NCBI GenBank assembly: GCA_016874755.1
Contig: VGTH01000050.1
Location: forward strand, 1-39,034
From: Deltaproteobacteria bacterium
Lineage (GTDB): Bacteria; Desulfobacterota; Binatia; UBA9968
Direction: 5' to 3'
Length of the DNA: 39,034 nt
Shown here piece after piece: positions 15,975 through 23,437 of the stretch; the stretch's first letter is position 1, and every line of letters starts with the position of its first letter. The notes under the pieces were generated by a model. That model made no database searches. It was not told where the DNA came from and saw only the letters and a program-made list of their open reading frames with translations. The position numbers were made by a program, and so were the translations under genes.

Positions 15975-16004
15975 TTTATAGTACGGATGGGCAATTCACG
16001 TCAA
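15975..16004 (-). promoter_or_regulatory. sigma70-like promoter of the dctP-dctQ-dctM-amidase operon
   Basis: Reading the minus strand, TTGACG (16004-15999) and TATAAA (15980-15975) are separated by 18 bases and lie about 40 bases before the dctP start. The upstream part, CAATTCACGTCAATGTCG as read on the plus strand, is nearly identical to the block at the promoter of the doxX-like gene. Confidence 0.6.
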
Positions 16005-16199
16005 TGTCGGATTACCCGCAAAATCGCAATTTACGGCTTTGGCAAAAAGCCTCTCAGAGTCAACTCGGCGCCAATTACACCAGCACTTTCGGGCAACATA
16101 ACAATGACCAAACATCTCCGCAGCAGCATGGCTTTGCTTAAGTTGACACTCGCCAGGTCCACGGGCTAGGTTCCAGGACGTAAAGTTCACCGTCGACTC

Positions 16200-17636
16200 A
16201 TGAACCGCACAGAGCTCATCAGCGCGCTGCGCAATGCCATCGGCGCGCGTTATGTCTTGATCGAGAACGAAGACAAGATCGTTTACGAGCAGGACGGCTC
16301 GATCTTTCAGATCATGCCTGAGATCGTCGCCGTGCCCGCCAACACCGCAGAGGTCTCCGCCGTGGTAAAAATCGCCAAGCAGGCCGGCGTGCCAATTGTC
16401 CCGCGCGGCTCGGGCACGGGTCTGGCCGGCGGCTCGGTTCCTGCTGAAGGCGGCATCGTCGTTTCGCTGTCGCGCTTGGATCGCATTTTGAAAATCGACC
16501 TGGAGAATCGCATCGCCATCCTCGAGCCCGGTGTGATCAACGTGGACGTCACTAAAGCCGTCATCAAAAACGGCTATTTTTACGCGCCCGACCCCAGCAG
16601 CCAAGCAGCCTGTTCCATCGGCGGCAACGTCGCCAACAACTCCGGAGGGCCGCACACGCTGGCATATGGCGTCACCACCAACCATGTGCTCGGCGTGGAG
16701 ATCGTGTTGGACGACGGCGAAGTGGTCTGGCTCGGCGGTGAAGTGGCGGATGCGCCGGGCTACGATCTCTGCGGCGTTTTCGTCGGCTCCGAGGGCACCA
16801 TGGGCATCGTCACCAAGGTAGCGGTGCGGCTGATGCCGACACGCGAGGCGGTGCGCACTCTGCTGGCTATCTTCGATAGCATGGACAACGCGACCCAGAC
16901 GGTGGTCGATATCACCGGTGCCGGCATCATTCCGGCGGCGCTCGAAATCATGGACCGCACAACCATCGAAGCAATCGAGCGCGGCGCCCCGGCGGGACTG
17001 CCGCGCGACGCCGAGGCCGTGTTAATCGTCGAAGTCGAAGGACTGCGCGAAGGCATCGACAAAGCCGCGGCTATTTCGCAGACGATCTGCCAAAAAAATC
17101 ATGCGCGCGAAACCCGCATCGCCAAAGACGAGAGCGAACGGCAAACACTTTGGAAAGCGCGCAAGGGTGCCTTTGGCTCCATGGGCACGCTGGCGCCCAA
17201 TTACTACGTGCAAGACGGCGTCGTGCCGCGCAGCCAACTCCCCGAAATGATGCGCCGCCTCGCCGTTATCGGCAAAGAGTTTAATTTGATCATCGCCAAC
17301 GTCTTCCATGCCGGCGACGGCAACCTGCATCCCAACATCGCTTTTGATATGCGTGAGCCAGGCGTTCTCGATCGCGTCGTGGCGGCCGGCGCCGCAACGC
17401 TGCGCGCTTGCATAGAACTGGGCGGTAGCATCACCGGCGAACACGGCGTCGGTCTAGAAAAGAAAGCTTACATTGGCTTGCTGTTTAACGAGATCGATCT
17501 TGGAGCGATGACCCGCGTGCGCCAAGCGTTCGACCCCGACGGGCGCTTCAACCCGGCAAAACTTTTTCCTACTCCCGCAAGCTGCGGCGAAGTACGCCTG
17601 CAGCAGGCGCCGATTCCGGCGGGACTATGGATTTGA
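16200..17636 (+). CDS. glcD: glycolate oxidase-type FAD subunit GlcD (FAD-linked oxidase)
   Basis: This 478-residue flavoprotein is of the PCMH/VAO type. The FAD-binding half has VPANTAEVSAVVKIAKQAG, PRGSGTGLAGGS and DPSSQAACSIGGNVANNSGG. The C-terminal half has NVFHAGDGNLHPNI and GSITGEHGVGLEKK, the classic D-lactate dehydrogenase/GlcD signature. The expected reaction is oxidation of a 2-hydroxy acid (glycolate or D-lactate) to the 2-oxo acid, with electrons passed through the iron-sulfur subunit to the quinone pool. It starts the glcD-glcF-glcE operon and is divergent from the TRAP operon, with 263 bases between. D-lactate or another 2-hydroxy acid is as likely as glycolate. Confidence 0.93.
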   Translation: MNRTELISALRNAIGARYVLIENEDKIVYEQDGSIFQIMPEIVAVPANTAEVSAVVKIAKQAGVPIVPRGSGTGLAGGSVPAEGGIVVSLSRLDRILKIDLENRIAILEPGVINVDVTKAVIKNGYFYAPDPSSQAACSIGGNVANNSGGPHTLAYGVTTNHVLGVEIVLDDGEVVWLGGEVADAPGYDLCGVFVGSEGTMGIVTKVAVRLMPTREAVRTLLAIFDSMDNATQTVVDITGAGIIPAALEIMDRTTIEAIERGAPAGLPRDAEAVLIVEVEGLREGIDKAAAISQTICQKNHARETRIAKDESERQTLWKARKGAFGSMGTLAPNYYVQDGVVPRSQLPEMMRRLAVIGKEFNLIIANVFHAGDGNLHPNIAFDMREPGVLDRVVAAGAATLRACIELGGSITGEHGVGLEKKAYIGLLFNEIDLGAMTRVRQAFDPDGRFNPAKLFPTPASCGEVRLQQAPIPAGLWI

Positions 17637-17643
17637 TCAGACT

Positions 17644-17720
17644 GTTTCGAGTTTCGGGTTTCGAGTTTCGGATTGGTTCCGGAATTTCGAACCCGCAACG
17701 CGAAACCCGAAACCCGAAAC
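17644..17720. repeat. inverted array of GAAAC-rich repeats between glcD and glcF
   Basis: The left arm repeats GTTTCGAGTTTCGGG and the right arm GAAACCCGAAACCCG. Together they can fold into a long imperfect hairpin that fills almost the whole 98-base gap. The unit is the same as in the lipB 3' end. It probably belongs to a dispersed repeat family and may change the ratio of glcD to glcF-glcE expression. Confidence 0.7.
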
Positions 17721-17734
17721 AGATTTAAGCACCC

Positions 17735-19042
17735 GTGGAGCACCACCCGCATACACCGGTCACCGGCGACCAAGCGAAAAACGCCGGCCTCGATCTTCCC
17801 GAGCTCTATCAGTGCGTGCATTGCGGTCTGTGCTTGAACCAATGCCCGACCTATCGTGTCACTCGGCTCGAGCCGGAGTCGCCGCGCGGCAGGATTCATC
17901 TCGTCAAAGCAGCGGCCAACGGCCGCATTCAGCTGAACGAGCGCTTCGCCGAACATCTCTATCTTTGCCTGTTGTGCCGGGCGTGCGAGACCGCCTGTCC
18001 CTCCGGCGTGCAATACGGCCGCATCGCCGAAGCGGCCCGTGAACGTCTTGGTCCGCCGGGGTCGCAGACTATGCGAGCAATTCTCAAGTTTGTTTTTACC
18101 CAATTGCTCGCTTATCCGCGCCGTTTGAAGTTAACTGCAGGTTTTCTCGGATTCACCCAGCGCACCGGTTTGCAGGATTTGCTTGCGCCGCTGCTGCCGA
18201 AAAAATTGCGCGACATGCAAGCCATGCTACCGGCAATCCCAACCAGCTTTTTCACGCCACAAAAAACCTACCCAGCCATCGGACCACGCCGCGCCCGCGT
18301 TGCCATGCTCAACGGCTGCGTTATGCCCATCCTCTTTAGCGACGTCAACGCCGCCACAGTGCGGGTCCTGCAACGAAACGGCTGCGAAGTGATTTTTCCC
18401 GAAACCCAAACTTGCTGCGGCGCATTGAACACGCATAACGGCGAGAGTGCCGCTGCCAAAGATATGGCCAGGCGCAATATCGATGCATTTCTTAGCGCCG
18501 GGATCGACGCCATCATCGTCAACGCCGCCGGCTGCGGCGCGGCGATGAAAGAATACGGCCATTTGCTCAAGGACGACTTGGCCTACGCCGAAAAGGCGAA
18601 AGTTTTTAGCACGCGGGTCAAAGACGCCGGCGAGTTTCTTGCGGAGCTTGGCCTCGTCGGCAGGCTTGCAACGGTGCCGATGACCGTCACCTATCAAGAC
18701 CCCTGTCACTTGGCCCATGGCCAACGCGTGCGCGCGCAGCCGAGGAAATTGCTCCAAGCGATCCCAGGTCTGAAATTTGTCGAGATGGACGCCTCCGACC
18801 GCTGCTGCGGCAGCGCCGGCATCTACAACATCACCCACCCCAACATGTCGCAGCAATTGCTTCAAGAAAAAATGGCGGCGATCGCCGCCACCGACGCTCA
18901 GGCGGTGGTCGCGCCCAACCCCGGTTGCATGCTGCAACTGCGTTATGGCGCCCGGCAGTGCGGTCACAATCTCCAAGTTTTTCACTTGATGGATCTACTC
19001 GATCGCAGTTATGCCGCGGCGGAGAGCCAATCGGCACAATGA
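17735..19042 (+). CDS. glcF: glycolate oxidase-type iron-sulfur subunit GlcF
   Basis: This 435-residue protein carries two 4Fe-4S motifs, C27-x2-C30-x2-C33-x3-C37-P and C78-x2-C81-x2-C84-x3-C88-P. They are followed by two CCG domains with CCGALNTHNGE and CCGSAGIYNITHP (cysteine-rich DUF224/HdrD-like modules). It passes electrons from the flavin subunits to a membrane acceptor. The start is GTG at 17735, the only one possible because an in-frame TAA lies at 17726-17728; no Shine-Dalgarno is evident. The stop overlaps the glcE start (ATGA), so the two are translationally coupled. The order glcD-glcF-glcE differs from the E. coli order D-E-F. Confidence 0.93.
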   Translation: MEHHPHTPVTGDQAKNAGLDLPELYQCVHCGLCLNQCPTYRVTRLEPESPRGRIHLVKAAANGRIQLNERFAEHLYLCLLCRACETACPSGVQYGRIAEAARERLGPPGSQTMRAILKFVFTQLLAYPRRLKLTAGFLGFTQRTGLQDLLAPLLPKKLRDMQAMLPAIPTSFFTPQKTYPAIGPRRARVAMLNGCVMPILFSDVNAATVRVLQRNGCEVIFPETQTCCGALNTHNGESAAAKDMARRNIDAFLSAGIDAIIVNAAGCGAAMKEYGHLLKDDLAYAEKAKVFSTRVKDAGEFLAELGLVGRLATVPMTVTYQDPCHLAHGQRVRAQPRKLLQAIPGLKFVEMDASDRCCGSAGIYNITHPNMSQQLLQEKMAAIAATDAQAVVAPNPGCMLQLRYGARQCGHNLQVFHLMDLLDRSYAAAESQSAQ

Positions 19043-20328
19043 ATGTCAGCCGAGAACAATTGACCCAGCGGCTCGCCGCCGAGCTTGGCTCTGCCGCCGT
19101 GAGCAGCGACTCCGCATCACTTACGGCGCACCGCATAGACGGCATAACACCGAGGCTTTTTTGCGAACCCGATAGCGCCGAGCAAGTCAGTGCCGTGCTG
19201 CGCGTTTGTCGCGAAGCCAAAGCCGTCGTCGCGCCCTGGGGCGGCGGCACGGCGACTAACCTGGGCAACCTGCCGCGCGCGCTCGATGTGATCGTCTCGA
19301 CCGCCAAGCTCGACAAAGTCGTTGAACATGACGCTGCCAATTTGACCGCGACGGTGCAGAGCGGCATCAGGTTGGCCGCTCTGCAAAAAGCCTTGGCGCC
19401 GCAAAGGCAGCTGGCGCCCTTCGATCCGCCCCTGCCGGAGCGCGCGACCATCGGCGGCATCGTGGCGGCCAATCTGAACGGGCCGCGCCGCGGCTACTAT
19501 GGCAATGTCCGTGATCTGGTCATCGGCATGAAAGTCGCGCTCGCAACGGGTGAAGTCATCAAGGCGGGTGGCAAGGTCGTCAAAAACGTCGCTGGCTACG
19601 ATATGTGTAAACTCTTTACCGGCGCCCTCGGCACCCTTGGCATCATCACCGAGGTGACGCTGCGCATGGCCGCGCTTCCCGACGAGAGTGCAGTAATCAG
19701 CGCTTGCGGAACTTTGCCGCAGGCTTTCCAGTTCGCCGAAGCCATCATCGGCGCGCCGCTATTGCCAGCGGCCGTCTCGTTGAACAGCAACGGCGTCGTC
19801 AGTAATTCGCAAGAGGGTTGGCAATTGACAATTCTATGCGAAGGCTTTGCCGAAACCATCGCGCGTCAGATCAGGGACATTCAAACGCTGGCGGATTCGA
19901 TTGGCTTGCCGGCTCGCTGCGTCGAGCCGCAGGCCAGTGCACAGCAATGGCAACAGTTATGTAATTTTCCAGCACGCCCAAGCTCAGTCGTCTACCGCGT
20001 CACCGTGCCACGCACCGAGCTGCGATCTGTCGTCGCAACTACCGGCAACTGGAATCCCACCCCGGCCATTCTGGCCGACGTGGCCTCAGCTGTGGTCTGG
20101 ATCGTTTACCCAGCAAGCGAAGCAGCCACCCAGTTGTTTCCTAAACTAATCGATTTGGCAAAGGAGCGACGGGGCCACGCTGTCATGTTCGCGGCGCCGG
20201 CGGAAGTCAAAGCCGGCTTCGATGTCTGGGGTCCGCCGCCGCCAAGCTTCGCATTGATGCGCAAGTTAAAGCAGCAATTCGACCCACAGGGGATCTTGAA
20301 TCCCGGCAGGTTCCTGCAAAATTTGTAA
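19039..20328 (+). CDS. glcE: glycolate oxidase-type FAD-binding subunit GlcE
   Basis: The 429-residue protein has an FAD_binding_4 domain: EPDSAEQVSAVLRVCREAKA, APWGGGTATNLGN and ATIGGIVAANLNGPRRGYYGN. Also present is KAGGKVVKNVAGYDMCKLFTGALGTLG, a block characteristic of GlcE. It lacks the HAGDGNLHP motif of GlcD, as expected for the second, smaller flavin subunit. The frame is open further upstream inside glcF, but the ATG at 19039 overlaps the glcF stop as ATGA and gives the usual N-terminus, so it is chosen. C-terminal DPQGILNPGRFLQNL is the common ending of this family. Confidence 0.92.
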   Translation: MNVSREQLTQRLAAELGSAAVSSDSASLTAHRIDGITPRLFCEPDSAEQVSAVLRVCREAKAVVAPWGGGTATNLGNLPRALDVIVSTAKLDKVVEHDAANLTATVQSGIRLAALQKALAPQRQLAPFDPPLPERATIGGIVAANLNGPRRGYYGNVRDLVIGMKVALATGEVIKAGGKVVKNVAGYDMCKLFTGALGTLGIITEVTLRMAALPDESAVISACGTLPQAFQFAEAIIGAPLLPAAVSLNSNGVVSNSQEGWQLTILCEGFAETIARQIRDIQTLADSIGLPARCVEPQASAQQWQQLCNFPARPSSVVYRVTVPRTELRSVVATTGNWNPTPAILADVASAVVWIVYPASEAATQLFPKLIDLAKERRGHAVMFAAPAEVKAGFDVWGPPPPSFALMRKLKQQFDPQGILNPGRFLQNL

Positions 20329-20359
20329 AATTCGCGCGTTGAGACCTGCGAGGATCGAA

Positions 20360-20390
20360 GATTGATGATAGAGGATGGCGATCATCAATC
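20360..20390. repeat. inverted repeat between convergent glcE and doxX-like genes
   Basis: GATTGATGAT (20360-20369) and ATCATCAATC (20381-20390) are perfect complements around an 11-base loop. The flanks (GAGGAT/ATCCTC-like) allow some further pairing. No T-run follows on either strand, so a Rho-independent terminator is doubtful. It may be a short palindromic repeat or an mRNA 3'-end stabiliser. Confidence 0.45.
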
Positions 20391-20409
20391 CTCCATCTTC
20401 ATTCTCGCT

Positions 20410-20913
20410 CTAGAAGAACCGGATCACCCAGCCAGGCAACCAATTATCAACTCCCCAACCTCGGCTTCCCGCCACAGCGAAGTAGAGTGCCGCGGCGACG
20501 AAAACCAAGTTGTCGCGGATGCCAACCTCGTGCGCGTGGTAGGATTGACGGTCGAATGACTTGAAATAGTTCTGCGCCTTGTCGTCCTTGATCGCCGTCT
20601 TTACCACCGGCACCATGGTGGGCAAAACCTTGAGCCAGTAAGAATGAAGGCCGAAGGTCGGAATCAAAAAAATAATGATCATCACCGCGCTGATTGGCGT
20701 CTGGATGCCGGCGGCCAGGCCGAAGCCGCCGACCACCATTAGGAATGTCGCCACAGCGCCAAAAAATGTCGCGCCCTTGGGAAACAAGATGCTTGCGGTA
20801 TTGACCGGATTGGGCCAGCGTTGCACGTTGCTGATGCCGCTGATCAACATCCGCCAGCCGAGAATCACGCGCAAAATCGCTTCGCAGATCACGATAGACG
20901 TTTGCGGGTCCAA
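20410..20913 (-). CDS. DoxX-like small integral membrane protein
   Basis: This 167-residue protein has about four hydrophobic segments. Its N-terminal pattern LRVILGWRMLISGISNVQRWPNP and the following GGFGLAAGIQTPISAVMIIIF resemble the DoxX/TQO small-subunit superfamily. Such proteins have roles ranging from thiosulfate:quinone oxidoreduction to redox membrane complexes, and no specific function can be given. The start is a TTG (20911-20913), supported by GGGAGG six bases upstream. It is a single gene with its own promoter. Confidence 0.65.
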   Translation of the reverse strand: MDPQTSIVICEAILRVILGWRMLISGISNVQRWPNPVNTASILFPKGATFFGAVATFLMVVGGFGLAAGIQTPISAVMIIIFLIPTFGLHSYWLKVLPTMVPVVKTAIKDDKAQNYFKSFDRQSYHAHEVGIRDNLVFVAAALYFAVAGSRGWGVDNWLPGWVIRFF

Positions 20914-20951
20914 AACTTCCCTCCCGAAACCGGTGTCGAATAAATGACGCG

Positions 20952-20980
20952 ACTATATGCAGTCGCCAATTGCACGTCAA
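20952..20980 (-). promoter_or_regulatory. sigma70-like promoter of the doxX-like gene
   Basis: On the minus strand TTGACG (20980-20975) and TATAGT (20957-20952) are spaced by exactly 17 bases, about 40 bases before the TTG start. The surrounding block CAATTGCACGTCAATGTCG, read on the plus strand, matches the dctP promoter region except for one extra base. Confidence 0.55.
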
Positions 20981-21046
20981 TGTCGACTTGGCGGCAATTG
21001 TCGCCTTTTACCAGTGAAATTCTAAACAAAATTTGAAGAAACTGTA

Positions 21047-21075
21047 TTGTCAGCGGTGCAGAAATTCTCTAAACT
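21047..21075 (+). promoter_or_regulatory. candidate promoter of the transglycosylase gene
   Basis: TTGTCA (21047-21052) and TAAACT (21070-21075) are spaced by 17 bases and match the consensus at five and four of six positions. The gene starts 65 bases downstream at an ATG preceded by a GGTGG ribosome site. Confidence 0.4.
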
Positions 21076-21140
21076 ACGGTTTCTGCGTTTTAAATCATGG
21101 CATGTGAGTTGCTCGAACTTCACCCTCAAAGGTGGTGCAC

Positions 21141-22394
21141 ATGAGATATCCTGTTCGATTGACGCTAGCGTTTTGGGTTGCCGTGCTCGTGGCCGTTGTC
21201 GGGCACGCGCACGCACAACGGGATCCGTTTCCATTGCTTCCTGGCATGGAAAAGCAGGTGGAGTTTTGGAAGAAGGTATTCACCGAGTATAGCTTTTCGC
21301 AGTTAATCTATTTCGATCCGCAGGATTTGGCGACGATCTACGAGGTGAACGAGGTCGGCCCCGACAATCTTCCCGATGAAACCATCAGGTCGGAGCGTGC
21401 CCGCATTGCCGCCGCCAACGGTGTGACGATCGATCGTGTGTTTGCCCAGCGCGGTGTCAAGGAAAAAACCGCCGCAGGCTGGAAACGTTCGGGGCGCTAC
21501 ATGGCGCAGATGCAGCAGATCTTCCGCGAGCGGGGATTGCCGGTGGAGATCAGTTATCTGCCGATGGTGGAATCGTCCTTCGATATAAACGTGCGCTCCT
21601 ACATGGGCGCGCTCGGCATGTGGCAGTTTATGCCGGCCACCGGCCGCGGTTTCAATATGCGTGTCGATGGTGCGATTGACGAAAGACGCGACCCGATCGA
21701 ATCGACGCGCGCCGCGGCTTCGTATTTGAAGCAGGCCTATGAATCGCTAGGCAGCTGGCCGTTGGCGATCACCTCCTACAACTATGGACCCGCCGGGATG
21801 GCGCGCGCCGTCGCCGACATGGGCACAGCCAACCTGGTGGAATTGATTCGCAACTATAACGGTCCCTATTGGGGTTTTGCACCGAAGAACTTTTACGCGG
21901 AATTTCTCGTCGCGATCGAGATTGGGCGTAACATTCAACGTTATTTCCCCGGTCTGGTTCTTGATTCCCCGGTGACCGTAAAAGATCACGAGCTTGCCAG
22001 CATGACTTCTTTAGAAGCGGTGGCCAATGCCAGCGGTCTTTCCCAGGATCAACTGCTAGCTTGGAACCCCGCACTAACGTCGCAGGTGCGCTGGCTGCCA
22101 GCCGGTTACCGCGTCAAGTTGCCTGCCGACACGACCATGGCGCCCATCGTCGAAGTAGCTCGCTACGAGCCACCGGCTCGTCCGGTGGTTGGACGCGGGC
22201 GCGGCAGAGTTGTCACTGCGGCTAACAGTGGCACCCAGCCAAAAACGGTACATCATCAAGTCAAACCAGGTGAAACCCTCAGCAAGATCGCCGCGCGCTA
22301 CGGCGCGTCGGTGCAAAGAATTCTTCAGGCCAACGGCCTGCGCCATGCTAATCTCGTCAGAATCGGCTCAACGCTTGTCATACCGCGCGCGTAA
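21141..22394 (+). CDS. mltD: MltD-type membrane-bound lytic transglycosylase with LysM
   Basis: The 417-residue protein cuts the glycan strands of peptidoglycan, forming 1,6-anhydro-muramic acid ends. A signal peptide covers about residues 1-26 (ending HAHA/Q). The SLT domain has the catalytic Glu144 in YLPMVESSFDINVRS, then GALGMWQFMPATGRGF and ITSYNYGPAGMARAV, as in MltD. One LysM module ends the protein (HHQVKPGETLSKIAARYGAS), and a weaker LysM-like segment lies before it (ASMTSLEAVANASGLSQDQL). I start at the ATG at 21141 rather than the GTG at 21132 because GGTGG lies at the right distance. No lipobox cysteine is seen after the signal peptide, unlike E. coli MltD, so it may be soluble in the periplasm. 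A strong terminator follows. Confidence 0.9.
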   Translation: MRYPVRLTLAFWVAVLVAVVGHAHAQRDPFPLLPGMEKQVEFWKKVFTEYSFSQLIYFDPQDLATIYEVNEVGPDNLPDETIRSERARIAAANGVTIDRVFAQRGVKEKTAAGWKRSGRYMAQMQQIFRERGLPVEISYLPMVESSFDINVRSYMGALGMWQFMPATGRGFNMRVDGAIDERRDPIESTRAAASYLKQAYESLGSWPLAITSYNYGPAGMARAVADMGTANLVELIRNYNGPYWGFAPKNFYAEFLVAIEIGRNIQRYFPGLVLDSPVTVKDHELASMTSLEAVANASGLSQDQLLAWNPALTSQVRWLPAGYRVKLPADTTMAPIVEVARYEPPARPVVGRGRGRVVTAANSGTQPKTVHHQVKPGETLSKIAARYGASVQRILQANGLRHANLVRIGSTLVIPRA

Positions 22395-22420
22395 CTTCGC
22401 GCTAATCCAACAGCAGCACG

Positions 22421-22452
22421 AAAAGGCGAACCCTAAGGTTCGCCTTTTTTAT
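22421..22452 (+). terminator. intrinsic terminator after mltD
   Basis: AAAAGGCGAACC, loop CTAA, then GGTTCGCCTTTT make a perfect 12-base stem running into TTTTTTATT. This is a textbook Rho-independent terminator 27 bases after the mltD stop. Confidence 0.9.
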
Positions 22453-22507
22453 TGACATTCTCGTCGACACCGTGGGATGAACTGGACCAACAAAGGAGGA
22501 CGCCTTA

Positions 22508-23212
22508 ATGCCGCCACCGAGTATCGGTCTGATCATTCCATCGGCCAATCGTCTGACCGAACCGCAGTTCAACACGTATCTTCCGGCGGGCGTCGGAACC
22601 CATGTCACCCGTTTGCGCATGGCCGGCAAGTTCCGCAAGCCGCTCGCGGTCCTGAAACCAGAATTAATTCAGGCGGCCGAAGCGCTTTCCGACATCAAAC
22701 CCAGCGTCATCGTGTTTCATTGCACGGCTAATTCAATGGAGAGCGGCTTGGACCATGAGAAAGCGATCGTCGACATCATCGCCCAAGCAAGCGGCTGCCC
22801 GACGATCACAACGGCGCAAGCCCTGACCCAAGCCTTCGACCGCGTGGGCATCAAAAAAATGGTGCTGATCAGCCCCTATGTCCAGTCGACCAACCAACTT
22901 GAAGTGAACTATCTCAGCGAAACCGGTTACACGGTGCTCCACGAGAAAGGCCTAGCGCTTGACTCGGGCGCCTACTCGGAAATAACACCCGAAGAATGGA
23001 AGAAGATCGTAAAAGAAAACCAGCGCGCCGATGCCGACGGCTATTTCTTGAGCTGCACCAACACGCGCATGATCGAAACGATCGCCGACCTGGAACGCGA
23101 TCTAGACAAACCGGTGATCAACAGCAATCAGGCGACAATTTGGGCCTGTCTAAAGAAAATGGGGATTGCTTATTCGCATCCGAAGCTGGGCCGGTTGTTT
23201 AGCGGGAATTAA
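22508..23212 (+). CDS. maleate cis-trans isomerase / Asp-Glu racemase superfamily enzyme
   Basis: This 234-residue enzyme belongs to the Asp/Glu racemase fold group that includes maleate isomerase and arylmalonate decarboxylase. Two catalytic-type cysteines are present, C72 in VIVFHCTANSMESG and C183 in YFLSCTNTRMIE, plus GLIIPSANRLTEPQFN at the N-terminus. Having both cysteines favours an isomerase or racemase over an arylmalonate decarboxylase, which keeps only the second. The reaction may be maleate to fumarate or isomerisation of a related diacid. The start is secure, with AGGAGG eight bases before the ATG. It is transcribed alone, after the mltD terminator and before the convergent recD2 gene, so context gives no substrate. 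Confidence 0.8.
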   Translation: MPPPSIGLIIPSANRLTEPQFNTYLPAGVGTHVTRLRMAGKFRKPLAVLKPELIQAAEALSDIKPSVIVFHCTANSMESGLDHEKAIVDIIAQASGCPTITTAQALTQAFDRVGIKKMVLISPYVQSTNQLEVNYLSETGYTVLHEKGLALDSGAYSEITPEEWKKIVKENQRADADGYFLSCTNTRMIETIADLERDLDKPVINSNQATIWACLKKMGIAYSHPKLGRLFSGN

Positions 23213-23437
23213 GACAGCAAGCCGAGACTCCCCCGGGGCTGGTCGAAATCTCAGCTGATCAGCGATCTAGACGATCAATGGTGCGCAGAGTTTCGTCGCC
23301 GGGGGACTTTCACCGCCATTATCGTTGGTTTCGAAGGCGTCGGAGAAATCTGGTTGTTCCAGCTTGTTGCTCATACGATATTGCGGCAAAGTACTCATCT
23401 AGGGTTCGCAATCGTCCTCGGCGGCTAGGTCGTTCGA

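Noticed and set aside
15996-16685. Open frame of 229 codons on the minus strand across the dctP-glcD gap
   Set aside because: Most of it is antisense to glcD. The part in the gap contains the dctP promoter and has no family resemblance.
17644-17720. Possible CRISPR-like array
   Set aside because: The units are 7-8 bases with no unique spacers and are arranged as an inverted repeat, so this is a simple repeat hairpin and not a CRISPR.
22452-22480. Promoter of the maleate isomerase-type gene starting with TTGACA at 22452
   Set aside because: The -35 box is perfect but overlaps the terminator tail, and no acceptable -10 box lies 16-18 bases downstream.
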